A program made the position numbers and the translations under genes. A stretch of 64,000 nucleotides of DNA from Dactylosporangium sp040689395. GTDB lineage: Bacteria > Actinomycetota > Actinomycetes > Mycobacteriales > Micromonosporaceae. The notes under the pieces were generated by a model. That model saw nothing but the letters and a program-made list of their open reading frames with translations, ran no database searches and was not told the origin of the DNA. This document shows, in pieces, positions 33,469 through 41,828 of the stretch; positions within the stretch are counted from its first letter, which is position 1; each line of letters starts with the position of its first letter. Location: contig NZ_JBFAZX010000007.1 in assembly GCF_040689395.1 (NCBI RefSeq), positions 186,001-250,000 of the forward strand, given 5' to 3'.

Positions 33469-34700
33469 CTCTTCCCGGCCGTGGCGGCGGCGACCTCCGG
33501 CGTCCCGCGATCGGCCGGGCGGCGGCCCGTGGCGAACAGCAGCGCGAGGCCGGCGAGGCACAGCAGGGTGCCCGCCGCGTAGGCGTAGCGGTAGCCGAAG
33601 TTCGCGGCCAGGCCCAGCAGCGGCCCGGCCAGGATCGCCGCGATCGGGAACGCGTTGCTGGCCAGCGTCGCCGCGCGGCCGGGCTCGCCGGGCAGCAGCT
33701 CCTGGACGTAGGAGATGCCCAGGCCCTGCACGGCGGCGATGAAGCCCGCGTTCAGCAGTTGCAGCGCCGCCACCTGCCAGCTGTGCGTGGCGAGCGTGAC
33801 GAGGGCGTAGTAGAGCACGCCGATCGCGGCGCCGAGGATGATCAGGCGACGCAGCGGGAAGCGGGCCGACAGCGCGCCGAAGCCCAGCATGAGCGGGATC
33901 TCCAGGGCCGCGCACAGGCCGAGCACGAGGCCGGTGTCGCGGACCTGGGCGTGCAGGACGTGGCCGAGGTACAGCGACATCGCCTGCACGCCGAGCACCC
34001 CCGCGGCCTGCATGAGCGCGAACGCGGTGACCACGAGCAGCACCGACACCCTTGCCTTGCGGGCCGGCGGCCGCTCGACGTGCGCCGGCGGCGAGACCTC
34101 ATCGAGGCGCAGCAGCACGACCGCGGCGGCGACGACGTACATGACGGCCGCGGTGAGGTACAGCACCCGGAAACCCCCGGCCTGCACCAGGAACGCGGCC
34201 ACGGGCGGCCCGGCCACCCAGGCGACCGAGAACAGCGTCCGCAGCGTGCTGATCGCCATCGCGGCCCGGGCCGAGCCGCGCTGCTGCAGCACCTCGCGGG
34301 CGTAGGCGAAGGCCTGCGGGAACAGCGCGCCGCTGATCGCGGTCAGCGAGATGGTCAGCGCGAACAGCACCCAGTACTCGCGCACGAACGCGGTCGCGAT
34401 CGAGCCCGCGCAGCCGGCGAGGGCGGCGGACAGCATCAGCCGGCGCCGGATCGGGCGGCGGTCGGACAGCCGCCCGAGCACCGACGACGACGCCACCATG
34501 GCCAGCGGCCCGGCGACGAGGAACGCGCCGACCCGGGCCGGCCCGGCGTGCACCTCGGAGCTCAGGAACAGCGCGATGAACGGCCCGACGAGCGCGGTCG
34601 ACAGCCCGACGAAGAAGAACATGATGCCGAGCGGCACCAGCGTGCGCCCGGTCCGCCCGGCGGCGCCGGCCGGCGCCTCGACGCTAATGCCCGAAACCAC
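33465..34700 (-). CDS. MFS transporter, SET-like sugar-efflux group
   Basis: The 411-residue protein has 12 membrane helices. The start LVPLGIMFFFVGLSTALVGPFIALFLSSEV and internal SDRRPIRRRLML resemble SET-family (sugar efflux transporter) proteins. It probably exports sugars, glycosides or drugs; the substrate cannot be defined. It lies alone, convergent with the methyltransferase. The 78-bp gap upstream must hold its promoter and has a short dyad GGCAG...CTGCC near 34715-34730. Confidence 0.85.
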   Translation of the reverse strand: MVSGISVEAPAGAAGRTGRTLVPLGIMFFFVGLSTALVGPFIALFLSSEVHAGPARVGAFLVAGPLAMVASSSVLGRLSDRRPIRRRLMLSAALAGCAGSIATAFVREYWVLFALTISLTAISGALFPQAFAYAREVLQQRGSARAAMAISTLRTLFSVAWVAGPPVAAFLVQAGGFRVLYLTAAVMYVVAAAVVLLRLDEVSPPAHVERPPARKARVSVLLVVTAFALMQAAGVLGVQAMSLYLGHVLHAQVRDTGLVLGLCAALEIPLMLGFGALSARFPLRRLIILGAAIGVLYYALVTLATHSWQVAALQLLNAGFIAAVQGLGISYVQELLPGEPGRAATLASNAFPIAAILAGPLLGLAANFGYRYAYAAGTLLCLAGLALLFATGRRPADRGTPEVAAATAGKS

Positions 34701-34778
34701 GGCCGCACCTTACGCGATTCAGGGCAGGCACTCTGCCTAATAACGGCCGGAAGTCTCGTACGTCACTGCGTGCACCGC

Positions 34779-35327
34779 TCAAGGGCGCCAGCCGGTCGCC
34801 GCCGCCCAGTCCTCGGCCGCGGCGACGACGAGGTCCACGACCGGGTCCTTGACGTCGGTGTAGGCGCCCAGGTCGTCGAGGTGCCCGGCGAGGGTGGTCT
34901 TGAACGCGGCGTACGCGGCCACCGCGGCCGGGTGCGCGCGCAGCCAGTCGCGGAACAGCAGGGCCAGGCGCTCGTTGGGTGAGCCGGCCAGGCGCACGTG
35001 GAGGTTGACCGGCTCCGGGGAGTCACGGGTGTAGAAGCGCTTGCGCCACAGGTCCGGGGCGTCTCCGCGGCCCGCGGGGACGTGGTCGTGCTCGTACGGG
35101 CCGCGGGCGAAGCCGGCCGCGGCGAGCGGCGTGTCCAGGGCGGGGGAGAACGCGGCGACGCTCAGCTGCAGGTCATACACCGGCTTGGCGGCCATGCCCG
35201 GGATCGCGGTGCTGCCGATGTGCTCCACGCGCAGCGACAGCGGCGCCGCGGCGGCGTGGACCTCGGCGGCCAGCTCCAGGCCGCGCGCCCGCCAGCCCGC
35301 GGCGGAGGGGTCGATGTGGATCGGCAC
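34779..35327 (-). CDS. GrpB (UPF0157) family protein
   Basis: The 182-residue protein carries the GrpB nucleotidyltransferase-like core: RVEHIGSTAIPGMAAKPVYDLQLSV, then LWRKRFYTRDSPEPVNLHV, then LLFRDWLRAHP. The HIGSTAIPG segment corresponds to the GS motif of the polymerase-beta fold. Activity is unproven; some members occur as domains of dephospho-CoA kinase. GTG start. Close downstream of the LigD gene on the same strand (33 bp), possibly co-transcribed. Confidence 0.87.
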   Translation of the reverse strand: MPIHIDPSAAGWRARGLELAAEVHAAAAPLSLRVEHIGSTAIPGMAAKPVYDLQLSVAAFSPALDTPLAAAGFARGPYEHDHVPAGRGDAPDLWRKRFYTRDSPEPVNLHVRLAGSPNERLALLFRDWLRAHPAAVAAYAAFKTTLAGHLDDLGAYTDVKDPVVDLVVAAAEDWAAATGWRP

Positions 35328-35360
35328 GCGTGGACCGTACCGGATCCGGGGTTTCCGGGG

Positions 35361-36326
35361 TTATGACGCGGACTCGCGGCGGGCCCGGGCGCGCCGCTTG
35401 CCCTCGTGCATGGCCTGCACGCGGGGCACGGGGATGGTGTCGCCTTCCGCGATGAGGTCGGCGGGCACGTCCTGCGGCGCCGGCATCCGCTCGGCCCACG
35501 GGTCGGCGGCGCCGAGCAGGCCGGGCACGGTGTGGACGGTGAAGTCACGCGGGGAGACGCCGTCGAGGTCGGCCCAGTCCAGCGGATACGACACCGGGCA
35601 GCCCGGCCGCAGCCGCGGGCTGTAGGCGCACACGACCGTCGCACCGCCGACCCGGGTGGGGTCGAGGAACACCTTGCCGTGCCGGTCCTCGCGGATGAAC
35701 GCGGTGGTGGCGAGGCCGGGGTCGAGCCGCTCCGCGCGCGCCGCGATCGCCCGGGTGGCCGCGGCCACGTCCTGCATCGGCGTGGGCCGGATCGGCACGA
35801 AGACGTGCAGGCCCTTCGCGCCGCTGGTCTTCACCGCGCCGGTGAGGCCGGCCTCCCGCAGCGTCTCGCGGACCAGCCGGGCCGCCCGCACCACGATCCC
35901 GAAGTCCGTCGTGCCCTCCGGCGGGTCGAGGTCCAGGACCAGGTGCGTGGTGTGCGCCCAGTCGTCGGCGCGCACGAGCGTCGGGTGGTACTCCACGGCC
36001 CTCTGGTTGGCGAACCACAGCAGCGTGCGCCGGTCGTCGCACAGCGCGTAGGCGACGTCCCGCTTCGACGTCTCGGCCCACATGTTGACCGTCCGGACCC
36101 ATTCCGGGGTGTACTTCGGGACGTTCTTCTGCATGAACGACTCCTGGCCGCGCATGATGCGCACCACCGACAGCGGCCGGTCGGCCAGCACCGGGATGAT
36201 CCGGTCGCGCACGGCGTCGAGGTAGTCGACGAGGTCGCGCTTGCTGGCGCCGGCCCCCTCGAAGAGCGGCTGGTCCAGGTTGGTCAGCGCGACCCCGTCG
36301 CGTTCCTCCGCGGTGCCCACCGTCAC
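35361..36326 (-). CDS. ligD: LigD-type primase/polymerase (stand-alone)
   Basis: About 321 residues form the archaeo-eukaryotic primase domain of NHEJ ligase D. Features are LDLDPPEGTTDFG with the metal-binding Asp pair, TSGAKGLHVFVPI, and CAYSPRLRPGCPVSYPLDWADLD near the end. It adds nucleotides at broken DNA ends. Only the polymerase module is present; no ligase, nuclease or ku gene adjoins. The start is GTG at 36326 or 36320, and it overlaps the reductase gene stop upstream only if no longer form is used. A C-terminal basic tail follows. Confidence 0.88.
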   Translation of the reverse strand: MTVGTAEERDGVALTNLDQPLFEGAGASKRDLVDYLDAVRDRIIPVLADRPLSVVRIMRGQESFMQKNVPKYTPEWVRTVNMWAETSKRDVAYALCDDRRTLLWFANQRAVEYHPTLVRADDWAHTTHLVLDLDPPEGTTDFGIVVRAARLVRETLREAGLTGAVKTSGAKGLHVFVPIRPTPMQDVAAATRAIAARAERLDPGLATTAFIREDRHGKVFLDPTRVGGATVVCAYSPRLRPGCPVSYPLDWADLDGVSPRDFTVHTVPGLLGAADPWAERMPAPQDVPADLIAEGDTIPVPRVQAMHEGKRRARARRESAS

Positions 36327-36343
36327 ACCGTATCGGGTGAGCG

Positions 36344-37222
36344 CTATTCCAGCAGGTCCATGTTGATCGCGGCGGCCGCCTTCAGTCCCGCGCCGGCCGC
36401 CACGATGGCGTGCGCCATGGGGTCGGCGACGTTGCCGGCCACCCACACGCCTTCCACGGCGGTCTTGCCCATGGGATCGGCGGGCACGTAGGTGGCGATC
36501 ACCTCGCCGTGCATCTCGAGGCCGGCGGTTTCGAGGCCGAGCCCGTCGAGGAACCCGGCCCGTGCGGCCATCCTGGTCTGCACGGCGACCACCTCCCGCG
36601 CCACGACGGTTCCGTCCCGCAGGTGTACGCCCACGTCGTCGACGCCCACGACCTCGCCCTCGACCACTCGCACCTTGGGCGAGATGTCCTGCGTTTCGCG
36701 ATGGTTCGTGAACAGCACGACGTCGTCGGTCCACTGCGTCCACAGCAGCGCCTGGTGCGCGGCGAGGACGCCGGTGGCGATGACGCCGAGGGGCCGGTCG
36801 CGGACCTCCCAGCCGTGGCAGTACGGGCAGTGCAGCACGCGCCGCCCCCAGCCCTCGGCCAGCCCGGGGATGTCCGGCAGCTCGTCGGTGAGCCCGGTGG
36901 TGACCAGCAGCCGCCGCGCCGTGCGGCTCGTGCCGCCGGCGAGCTCCACTTGGAAGCCGTCGCCCTCGCGCCGCGTGTTCGTGACGACACCGTCGGCGAA
37001 CTGCGCGCCGTACCCGCGCGCCTCGGCCCGCCCGATCTCCAGCAGCTGTCCCGGCGGGGTGTTCTCCCGCCCGAGGTAGCTGTGCACTGCCGCGGCCGGC
37101 GCGTTGCGGGGCTGCCCGCTGTCGACGACCAGGACCCGGCGCCGCGCCCGGGCCAGGGCCAGCGCACCGCTCAGCCCAGCCGCGCCGCCGCCGATGACGA
37201 TCACGTCGTACTGCTCGGTCAT
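36344..37222 (-). CDS. Thioredoxin-reductase-like FAD/NAD(P) oxidoreductase
   Basis: The 292-residue flavoprotein has the FAD dinucleotide motif VIVIGGGAAGLSGALALARA at the start, the ATG-like VTTGLTDELPDIPG, and a redox-like CPYC in VLHCPYCHGWEVRDRPLGV. The C-terminal FAD motif is GVWVAGNVADPM. It resembles low-molecular-weight thioredoxin reductases that lack a canonical NADPH motif spacing, so the electron partner is uncertain. ATG start. It is followed at 18 bp by the LigD gene. Confidence 0.87.
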   Translation of the reverse strand: MTEQYDVIVIGGGAAGLSGALALARARRRVLVVDSGQPRNAPAAAVHSYLGRENTPPGQLLEIGRAEARGYGAQFADGVVTNTRREGDGFQVELAGGTSRTARRLLVTTGLTDELPDIPGLAEGWGRRVLHCPYCHGWEVRDRPLGVIATGVLAAHQALLWTQWTDDVVLFTNHRETQDISPKVRVVEGEVVGVDDVGVHLRDGTVVAREVVAVQTRMAARAGFLDGLGLETAGLEMHGEVIATYVPADPMGKTAVEGVWVAGNVADPMAHAIVAAGAGLKAAAAINMDLLE

Positions 37223-37393
37223 ACCGATACCTCCGCTGCGCTCCGGCGGCGGTCCGAGCCAGACCCGAATCGCTGCATACCGCTCATGTCTTCGACCATG
37301 CCCCGGTCAGGCCGTTTTGGCAAAGAACTTTGCCAAATTGGCAAGATGGAGCTGGAGCGCGCGCAAGCGCACCGGGGACTACGGCCGCTGGTC

Positions 37394-38992
37394 TCAGGGC
37401 GTGTCGTAGCGGCCGGGCTGGACGACGGTGGTGAAGCCGCCGGCCGGGACCAGCACCCGGATCCGGCCCGCCGTCGTCGTGTAGTGCTCCAGCTCCTCGC
37501 CGCCCGGGTCGTTGACGCTCACCGTCGCCGGGGCGTCGCCGGGCACCACCACGTCGGCGGCGCGGGTGCTGGTGGCCATGCTGCGCAGCAGGGTCAGGTG
37601 CGCGCCGGTCAGCGGGTGGGACAAGGCCATCGAGTGCATCTGCGATCCTTCGATGCGCACGGTCGGCTCGGCGATCCGGGCGACCGCCGCCGCGTGCGGC
37701 TCGGAGTCCAGGGCCAGCATCGCCAGCAGCCCGTGGATCGTGGACTCGGCCCCGGAGTCGCGGTGCACCACCCCGGCCCCGCCACCGGCGGCGTCCTCGA
37801 CGTCGATGCCGTCGTAGGTGATCCCGGTCGCCGGGTCGTACATCGGGGCACCCGCCGGGTTGTTGCCGAAGAACCACGACCCGGCGACGCCGGCCAGGGT
37901 GCTCAGCGCCGGTCGCCCGGTCGCCCGGCCCGTGGCCAGCAGCGACTCGACCCGCGAGTGCGCGCCGTAGGCCAGCTGCACCCCGTCGAGCGTCAGCGCC
38001 TCCCGCGCGCCCGGCATCGCCACCCGCAGGTTGTCCGGTCCGCGGCCCACGAGCAGGTGCGGGGTGAACGACGCCGCGTCCGCCAGCGCCGCGTCGCGGG
38101 CCGCCAGGTCGCCGCACACCTCGTACACGCGCGCCAGCGCCGCCGGTGCCAGCCCGGCCCAGGCGTGCCATTCGGTGCGCGAGAGCCCGGACGGCAGCAC
38201 CGCCCCGAACGGCCATGTCCACGGCGTGCCGGTGCGCATCGCGGTGACTCCCTCGGCGAGTTGCTCCAGGACCTTGCGGGCGTCCTCGTCGTCGCTGATC
38301 CGGGTGTACTCGCACAGCCCCAGCATCGCCTCGCCGGTCAGGTCGGCACCGTTGGCGATGAGCCACGCGGGCGTGGACATGTCGTCGACGAGGCGCCACT
38401 GGCCGTACCGGCACAGCACCTGCCGCCGCACCGCCCCGGCGGCCAGCCGCAGCCGCACCCGCAGGAACGCCGCGAACGCCGGATCGTCGCCGTGGAAGGC
38501 GGCGTAGCCCTCGCCCAGCGCCCAGATCGTGCGGGCCAGCCAGGCCGACTCGCCGCTGTCGGACGGGTCGGGCGGCTCGGGCGGCTCGGCGCTGGCGTTG
38601 AGCCGCCCGTCGGGCTGCTGCCACAGCACCACGTTGCCGGCCCGCGGATCGGTGTCGTCCTGCGGCGCGGTCTGCAGGAAGCACAGCCCGCGCAGCAGTT
38701 GCCGCGCCGCCGCGCGGCTGGTCGCCGCGCCGGTCGCCCGCCAGTGCCTGGTGTACACCACGGCCGCCCGGGCGATGTCGTCGGCGTTGAACGCGCCCTG
38801 GGTGTAGTCGCCGTCCGTGGCTCGCTCGCCGCCCCCGCAGGGCAGGTAGCTGTCGTCGGGCAGCCGCCCCGCGTAGGTCCACACGACCTCGACCTGCGGC
38901 TCCTCGGAGAGGCGGTAGGTGGTGTGCCCGGCGATGGCGGGCGGCGCGATGCGGACCCGCAGCGAGTCCAGGTGGGCGAGGTTCGTCAGCAC
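37394..38992 (-). CDS. Six-hairpin glycosidase-like protein
   Basis: The 532-residue protein begins LTNLAHLDSLRVRIAPPAI and contains repeated helical pairs typical of an (alpha/alpha)6 toroid: GAFNADDIARAAVVYTRHW, then SAWLARTIWALGEGYAAF, then LAPAALARVYEVCGDLAARD. It resembles uncharacterised actinobacterial proteins annotated as six-hairpin glycosidases. Catalytic acids cannot be assigned. The chosen GTG at 38992 has no signal peptide, though many relatives are exported. The open frame extends to 39376 with less protein-like text. Confidence 0.6.
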   Translation of the reverse strand: MLTNLAHLDSLRVRIAPPAIAGHTTYRLSEEPQVEVVWTYAGRLPDDSYLPCGGGERATDGDYTQGAFNADDIARAAVVYTRHWRATGAATSRAAARQLLRGLCFLQTAPQDDTDPRAGNVVLWQQPDGRLNASAEPPEPPDPSDSGESAWLARTIWALGEGYAAFHGDDPAFAAFLRVRLRLAAGAVRRQVLCRYGQWRLVDDMSTPAWLIANGADLTGEAMLGLCEYTRISDDEDARKVLEQLAEGVTAMRTGTPWTWPFGAVLPSGLSRTEWHAWAGLAPAALARVYEVCGDLAARDAALADAASFTPHLLVGRGPDNLRVAMPGAREALTLDGVQLAYGAHSRVESLLATGRATGRPALSTLAGVAGSWFFGNNPAGAPMYDPATGITYDGIDVEDAAGGGAGVVHRDSGAESTIHGLLAMLALDSEPHAAAVARIAEPTVRIEGSQMHSMALSHPLTGAHLTLLRSMATSTRAADVVVPGDAPATVSVNDPGGEELEHYTTTAGRIRVLVPAGGFTTVVQPGRYDTP

Positions 38993-39455
38993 GGGCGGCG
39001 CTCTACCCGGGCCCCGACCGGCAAACGCCCACCCCCGGGCGATTGCGGGCGGCGGACCCGCGAGGGTCGATCGCGACGGGCACCACGAGCGGCCGGCGGG
39101 CGGGTATGGTGTGCGCGCGGAAGGAGACGTTACGGGGCGTCTGGTCCTCGGCGATGCCGGTCTTGCCGGCGAACCACTGCCGGTCACGATCGATGCCGCC
39201 AGCCGGGTCCGGTCGTCGAGCTCGGTGAGGCGGGGCGCGTCAAGCGCGCCGTAGCTGTGCGGGGCCGACAGCCTGGCTTCCTCGTCGGCGTCGCGCATTC
39301 CGGGCACCTCTACGGCTCGTTGCGGCCATCCTGGAGACATCCGGGAGCCGCGCCCCGTCACGAAGCGTTGCGGCAAGGTCGCGGAGGTGTCCCCCTGGTT
39401 CGCCCTCGGAGAAACCCGGTTGTCTGAGTGAGTGCTCGCTCATTAGAGTGTCGCC
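38993..39455. other. Unresolved intergenic region
   Basis: No gene can be called in this 463-bp gap. On the minus strand one frame contains the protein-like RLTELDDRTRLAAS, and another contains DRQWFAGKTGIAEDQTPR over the next bases. That is the pattern of a decayed or frameshifted gene, but no family is recognised. The TetR operator (39425-39442) closes the region. Confidence 0.35.
39425..39442. promoter_or_regulatory. TetR-type operator
   Basis: TGAGTGAGTGCTCGCTCA is an 18-bp dyad with one mismatch between arms (TGAGTGAG / CTCGCTCA around TG). It ends 14 bp before the TetR start, the classical place for autorepression of a TetR-exporter operon. Confidence 0.65.
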
Positions 39456-40088
39456 GTGAATGCGAACCGGCAGCAGGGTCGACGGCGACGGGTGCCCGCA
39501 CTGGCGCCCGACGATCGGCGAGCGGCGCTCATCGCCGCGACGCTGCCGCTGCTGCGCACCCACGGCGTGGCGGTGACGACCCGGCAGATCGCCGAGGCCG
39601 CCGGCGTCGCGGAAGGCACCATCTTCGGCGTCTTCCCGGACAAGGCGTCCCTGCTGTCCGCCGCACTGTGCCGCGCCTTCGAGCCCGGCCCGGTGCTGCG
39701 GGAGCTGTCGGCGATCGATCCGCGGGCGCCGCTGCGGGAGCGGCTCAACGACGCGGCGGCGATCCTGATTCGCCGGGTCGAGGGTTCGGTACAGCTGATG
39801 ATGCTCGCCCGGACCATGCCGTGCCCGGCCGAAGAGTCGCCGATGGCGGTGCTGATGGAGGGCCGCCGCCGGCTCACCGAGGCCGTCGCCGCGCTGGTCG
39901 AGCCCGACCGGGCGCTGCTGCGGCGCAGCCCCGACACCACCGCCCGGCTGCTGTTCGCCCTGGTCGTGAACACGGTGCGGGGTGAGCTGCCCAACGAGGA
40001 GCTGTTCACGCCCGACGAGATCGTCACCATCCTGCTCGACGGCCTGCTCAAACATCCCGGCGCACCAAGCGACCCTGGAGAAGCCTGA
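39456..40088 (+). CDS. TetR-family transcriptional repressor
   Basis: The 210-residue protein has a basic N-terminal arm and a TetR_N HTH at about 22-68 (DDRRAALIAATLPLLRTHG, then VTTRQIAEAAGVAEGTIFGVFPDKASLL). A ligand-binding helical domain follows. GTG start. It precedes two ABC exporter genes by 3 bp, so all three form one operon, and it should repress them through the dyad at 39425-39442. The inducer is probably an exported drug. Confidence 0.92.
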   Translation: MNANRQQGRRRRVPALAPDDRRAALIAATLPLLRTHGVAVTTRQIAEAAGVAEGTIFGVFPDKASLLSAALCRAFEPGPVLRELSAIDPRAPLRERLNDAAAILIRRVEGSVQLMMLARTMPCPAEESPMAVLMEGRRRLTEAVAALVEPDRALLRRSPDTTARLLFALVVNTVRGELPNEELFTPDEIVTILLDGLLKHPGAPSDPGEA

Positions 40089-40091
40089 CCG

Positions 40092-41828
40092 ATGCTGATC
40101 CGTCTGCTGAGAACGTACCTACGGCCCTATCGCGGGCCGATCACCCTGGTGGTGGTGCTGCAACTGGTGCAGACGCTCGCCACCCTCTACCTGCCGACCC
40201 TCAACGCCGACATCATCGACCGCGGAGTCATCACCGGCGACACCGGCTACATCCTGCGCATCGGCGGCTTCATGCTCGCCGTGACGCTCGTGCAGATCGT
40301 GTGCTCGGCCGCTGCGGTCTACTTCGGCGCGCGGACGGCGATGGCGCTCGGGCGCGACGTGCGGGCCGGCCTGTTCGCCCAGGTGCAGCGGCTCAGCGCC
40401 CGGGAGGTCGGCGAGCTCGGCGCCCCGTCGCTGATCACGCGCACCACCAACGACATCCAGCAGGTCCAGATGCTGGTCCTGATGACGTTCACGCTCATGG
40501 TGTCGGCCCCGATCATGTGCCTCGGCGGCATCATCCTGGCGCTCAAGCAGGACGTGCCGCTGTCCGGGCTGCTGCTCGTGGTCACGCCGGTGCTCATCGG
40601 CCTGATCGCGCTCATCGTGGTGCGGATGCGGCCGCTGTTCCGGCTCATGCAGGTGCGCATCGACGTGGTCAACCGGGTCATCCGCGAGCAGATCACCGGC
40701 ATCCGGGTCATCCGCGCGTTCGTCCGTGACGAGCGGGAGCGGGTCCGCTTCGCCGAGACCAACGCCGACCTGCGTGATGTGTCGCTGGCCGTGGGCCGGC
40801 TGATGGCGCTGATGTTCCCGACCGTCATGCTCGTCGTCAACGCCTCCAGCATCCTCGTGCTGTGGTTCGGCGCGCAGCGCATCGACAGCGGCGGCATGGA
40901 GGTCGGCGCGCTGACGGCGTTCCTGAGCTACCTCATGCAGATTCTCATGTCGGTGATGATGGCGACGTTCATGTTCGTCATGATCCCGCGGGCCGAGGTG
41001 TGCGCCGAGCGCATCCAGGAGGTCCTCGGCGCCGAGTCCAGCGTCCAACCGCCGCGGGAGCCGGTCACGAGCCTCGACGTCCACGGCGAGCTCGAGCTGC
41101 GCGGCGTGTCGTTCCACTACCCGGGCGCGGAGTCGGCCGTGCTCGCCGGCGTCGACCTCGTCGCGCACCCGGGGCAGACGACCGCGATCATCGGCAGTAC
41201 GGGCGCCGGGAAGACGACGCTGCTCAACCTCGTGCCGCGGCTGTTCGACGCCACCGGCGGCACCGTGCTCGTCGACGGTGTCGACGTGCGCCGGCTCGAC
41301 CCCGCGCTGCTGGCGCGGACCGTGAGCATGGTGCCGCAGAAGCCGTACCTGTTCTCCGGCACCGTCGCGTCCAACCTGCGCTACGGCCGGCCCGACGCCA
41401 CCGACGAGGAGCTCTGGCAGGCCCTGGAGGTCGCCCAGGCGGCCGGCTTCGTCCGCGCCATGCCCGAGGGGCTCGCCGCGCCGATCGCGCAGGGCGGCAC
41501 CAACGTCTCCGGCGGGCAGCGCCAGCGCCTGGCGATCGCCCGGACCCTGGTCGCCCGCCCCGAGATCTACCTGTTCGACGACTCGTTCTCCGCGCTGGAC
41601 TACGCCACGGACGCGGCCCTGCGCGAGGCGCTGCGCGCCGAGATCGCCGACGCGACGGTGGTCATCGTCGCCCAGCGGGTCAGCACCATCCGCGACGCCG
41701 ACCGCATCGTCGTGCTCGACGAGGGCCGCGTGGTCGGCACCGGCACCCACCAGGAACTCATGGACGACAACGAGACCTACCGCGAGATCGTCCTGTCCCA
41801 GCTCACCGAGCAGGAGGCGGCGGCATGA
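40092..41828 (+). CDS. ABC exporter half-transporter 1
   Basis: The 578-residue protein fuses six membrane helices (1-300) to an ATPase. Walker A is GSTGAGKTT, the signature VSGGQRQR is intact, and the Walker B region is IYLFDDSFSALDY. The Walker B segment ends in Asp-Ser instead of the usual catalytic Glu (FDDSFSALD), the pattern of the degenerate site of heterodimeric exporters. It pairs with the next gene (ATGA overlap). GGAG ribosome site before ATG. A drug or lipid exporter under the TetR repressor. Confidence 0.93.
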   Translation: MLIRLLRTYLRPYRGPITLVVVLQLVQTLATLYLPTLNADIIDRGVITGDTGYILRIGGFMLAVTLVQIVCSAAAVYFGARTAMALGRDVRAGLFAQVQRLSAREVGELGAPSLITRTTNDIQQVQMLVLMTFTLMVSAPIMCLGGIILALKQDVPLSGLLLVVTPVLIGLIALIVVRMRPLFRLMQVRIDVVNRVIREQITGIRVIRAFVRDERERVRFAETNADLRDVSLAVGRLMALMFPTVMLVVNASSILVLWFGAQRIDSGGMEVGALTAFLSYLMQILMSVMMATFMFVMIPRAEVCAERIQEVLGAESSVQPPREPVTSLDVHGELELRGVSFHYPGAESAVLAGVDLVAHPGQTTAIIGSTGAGKTTLLNLVPRLFDATGGTVLVDGVDVRRLDPALLARTVSMVPQKPYLFSGTVASNLRYGRPDATDEELWQALEVAQAAGFVRAMPEGLAAPIAQGGTNVSGGQRQRLAIARTLVARPEIYLFDDSFSALDYATDAALREALRAEIADATVVIVAQRVSTIRDADRIVVLDEGRVVGTGTHQELMDDNETYREIVLSQLTEQEAAA

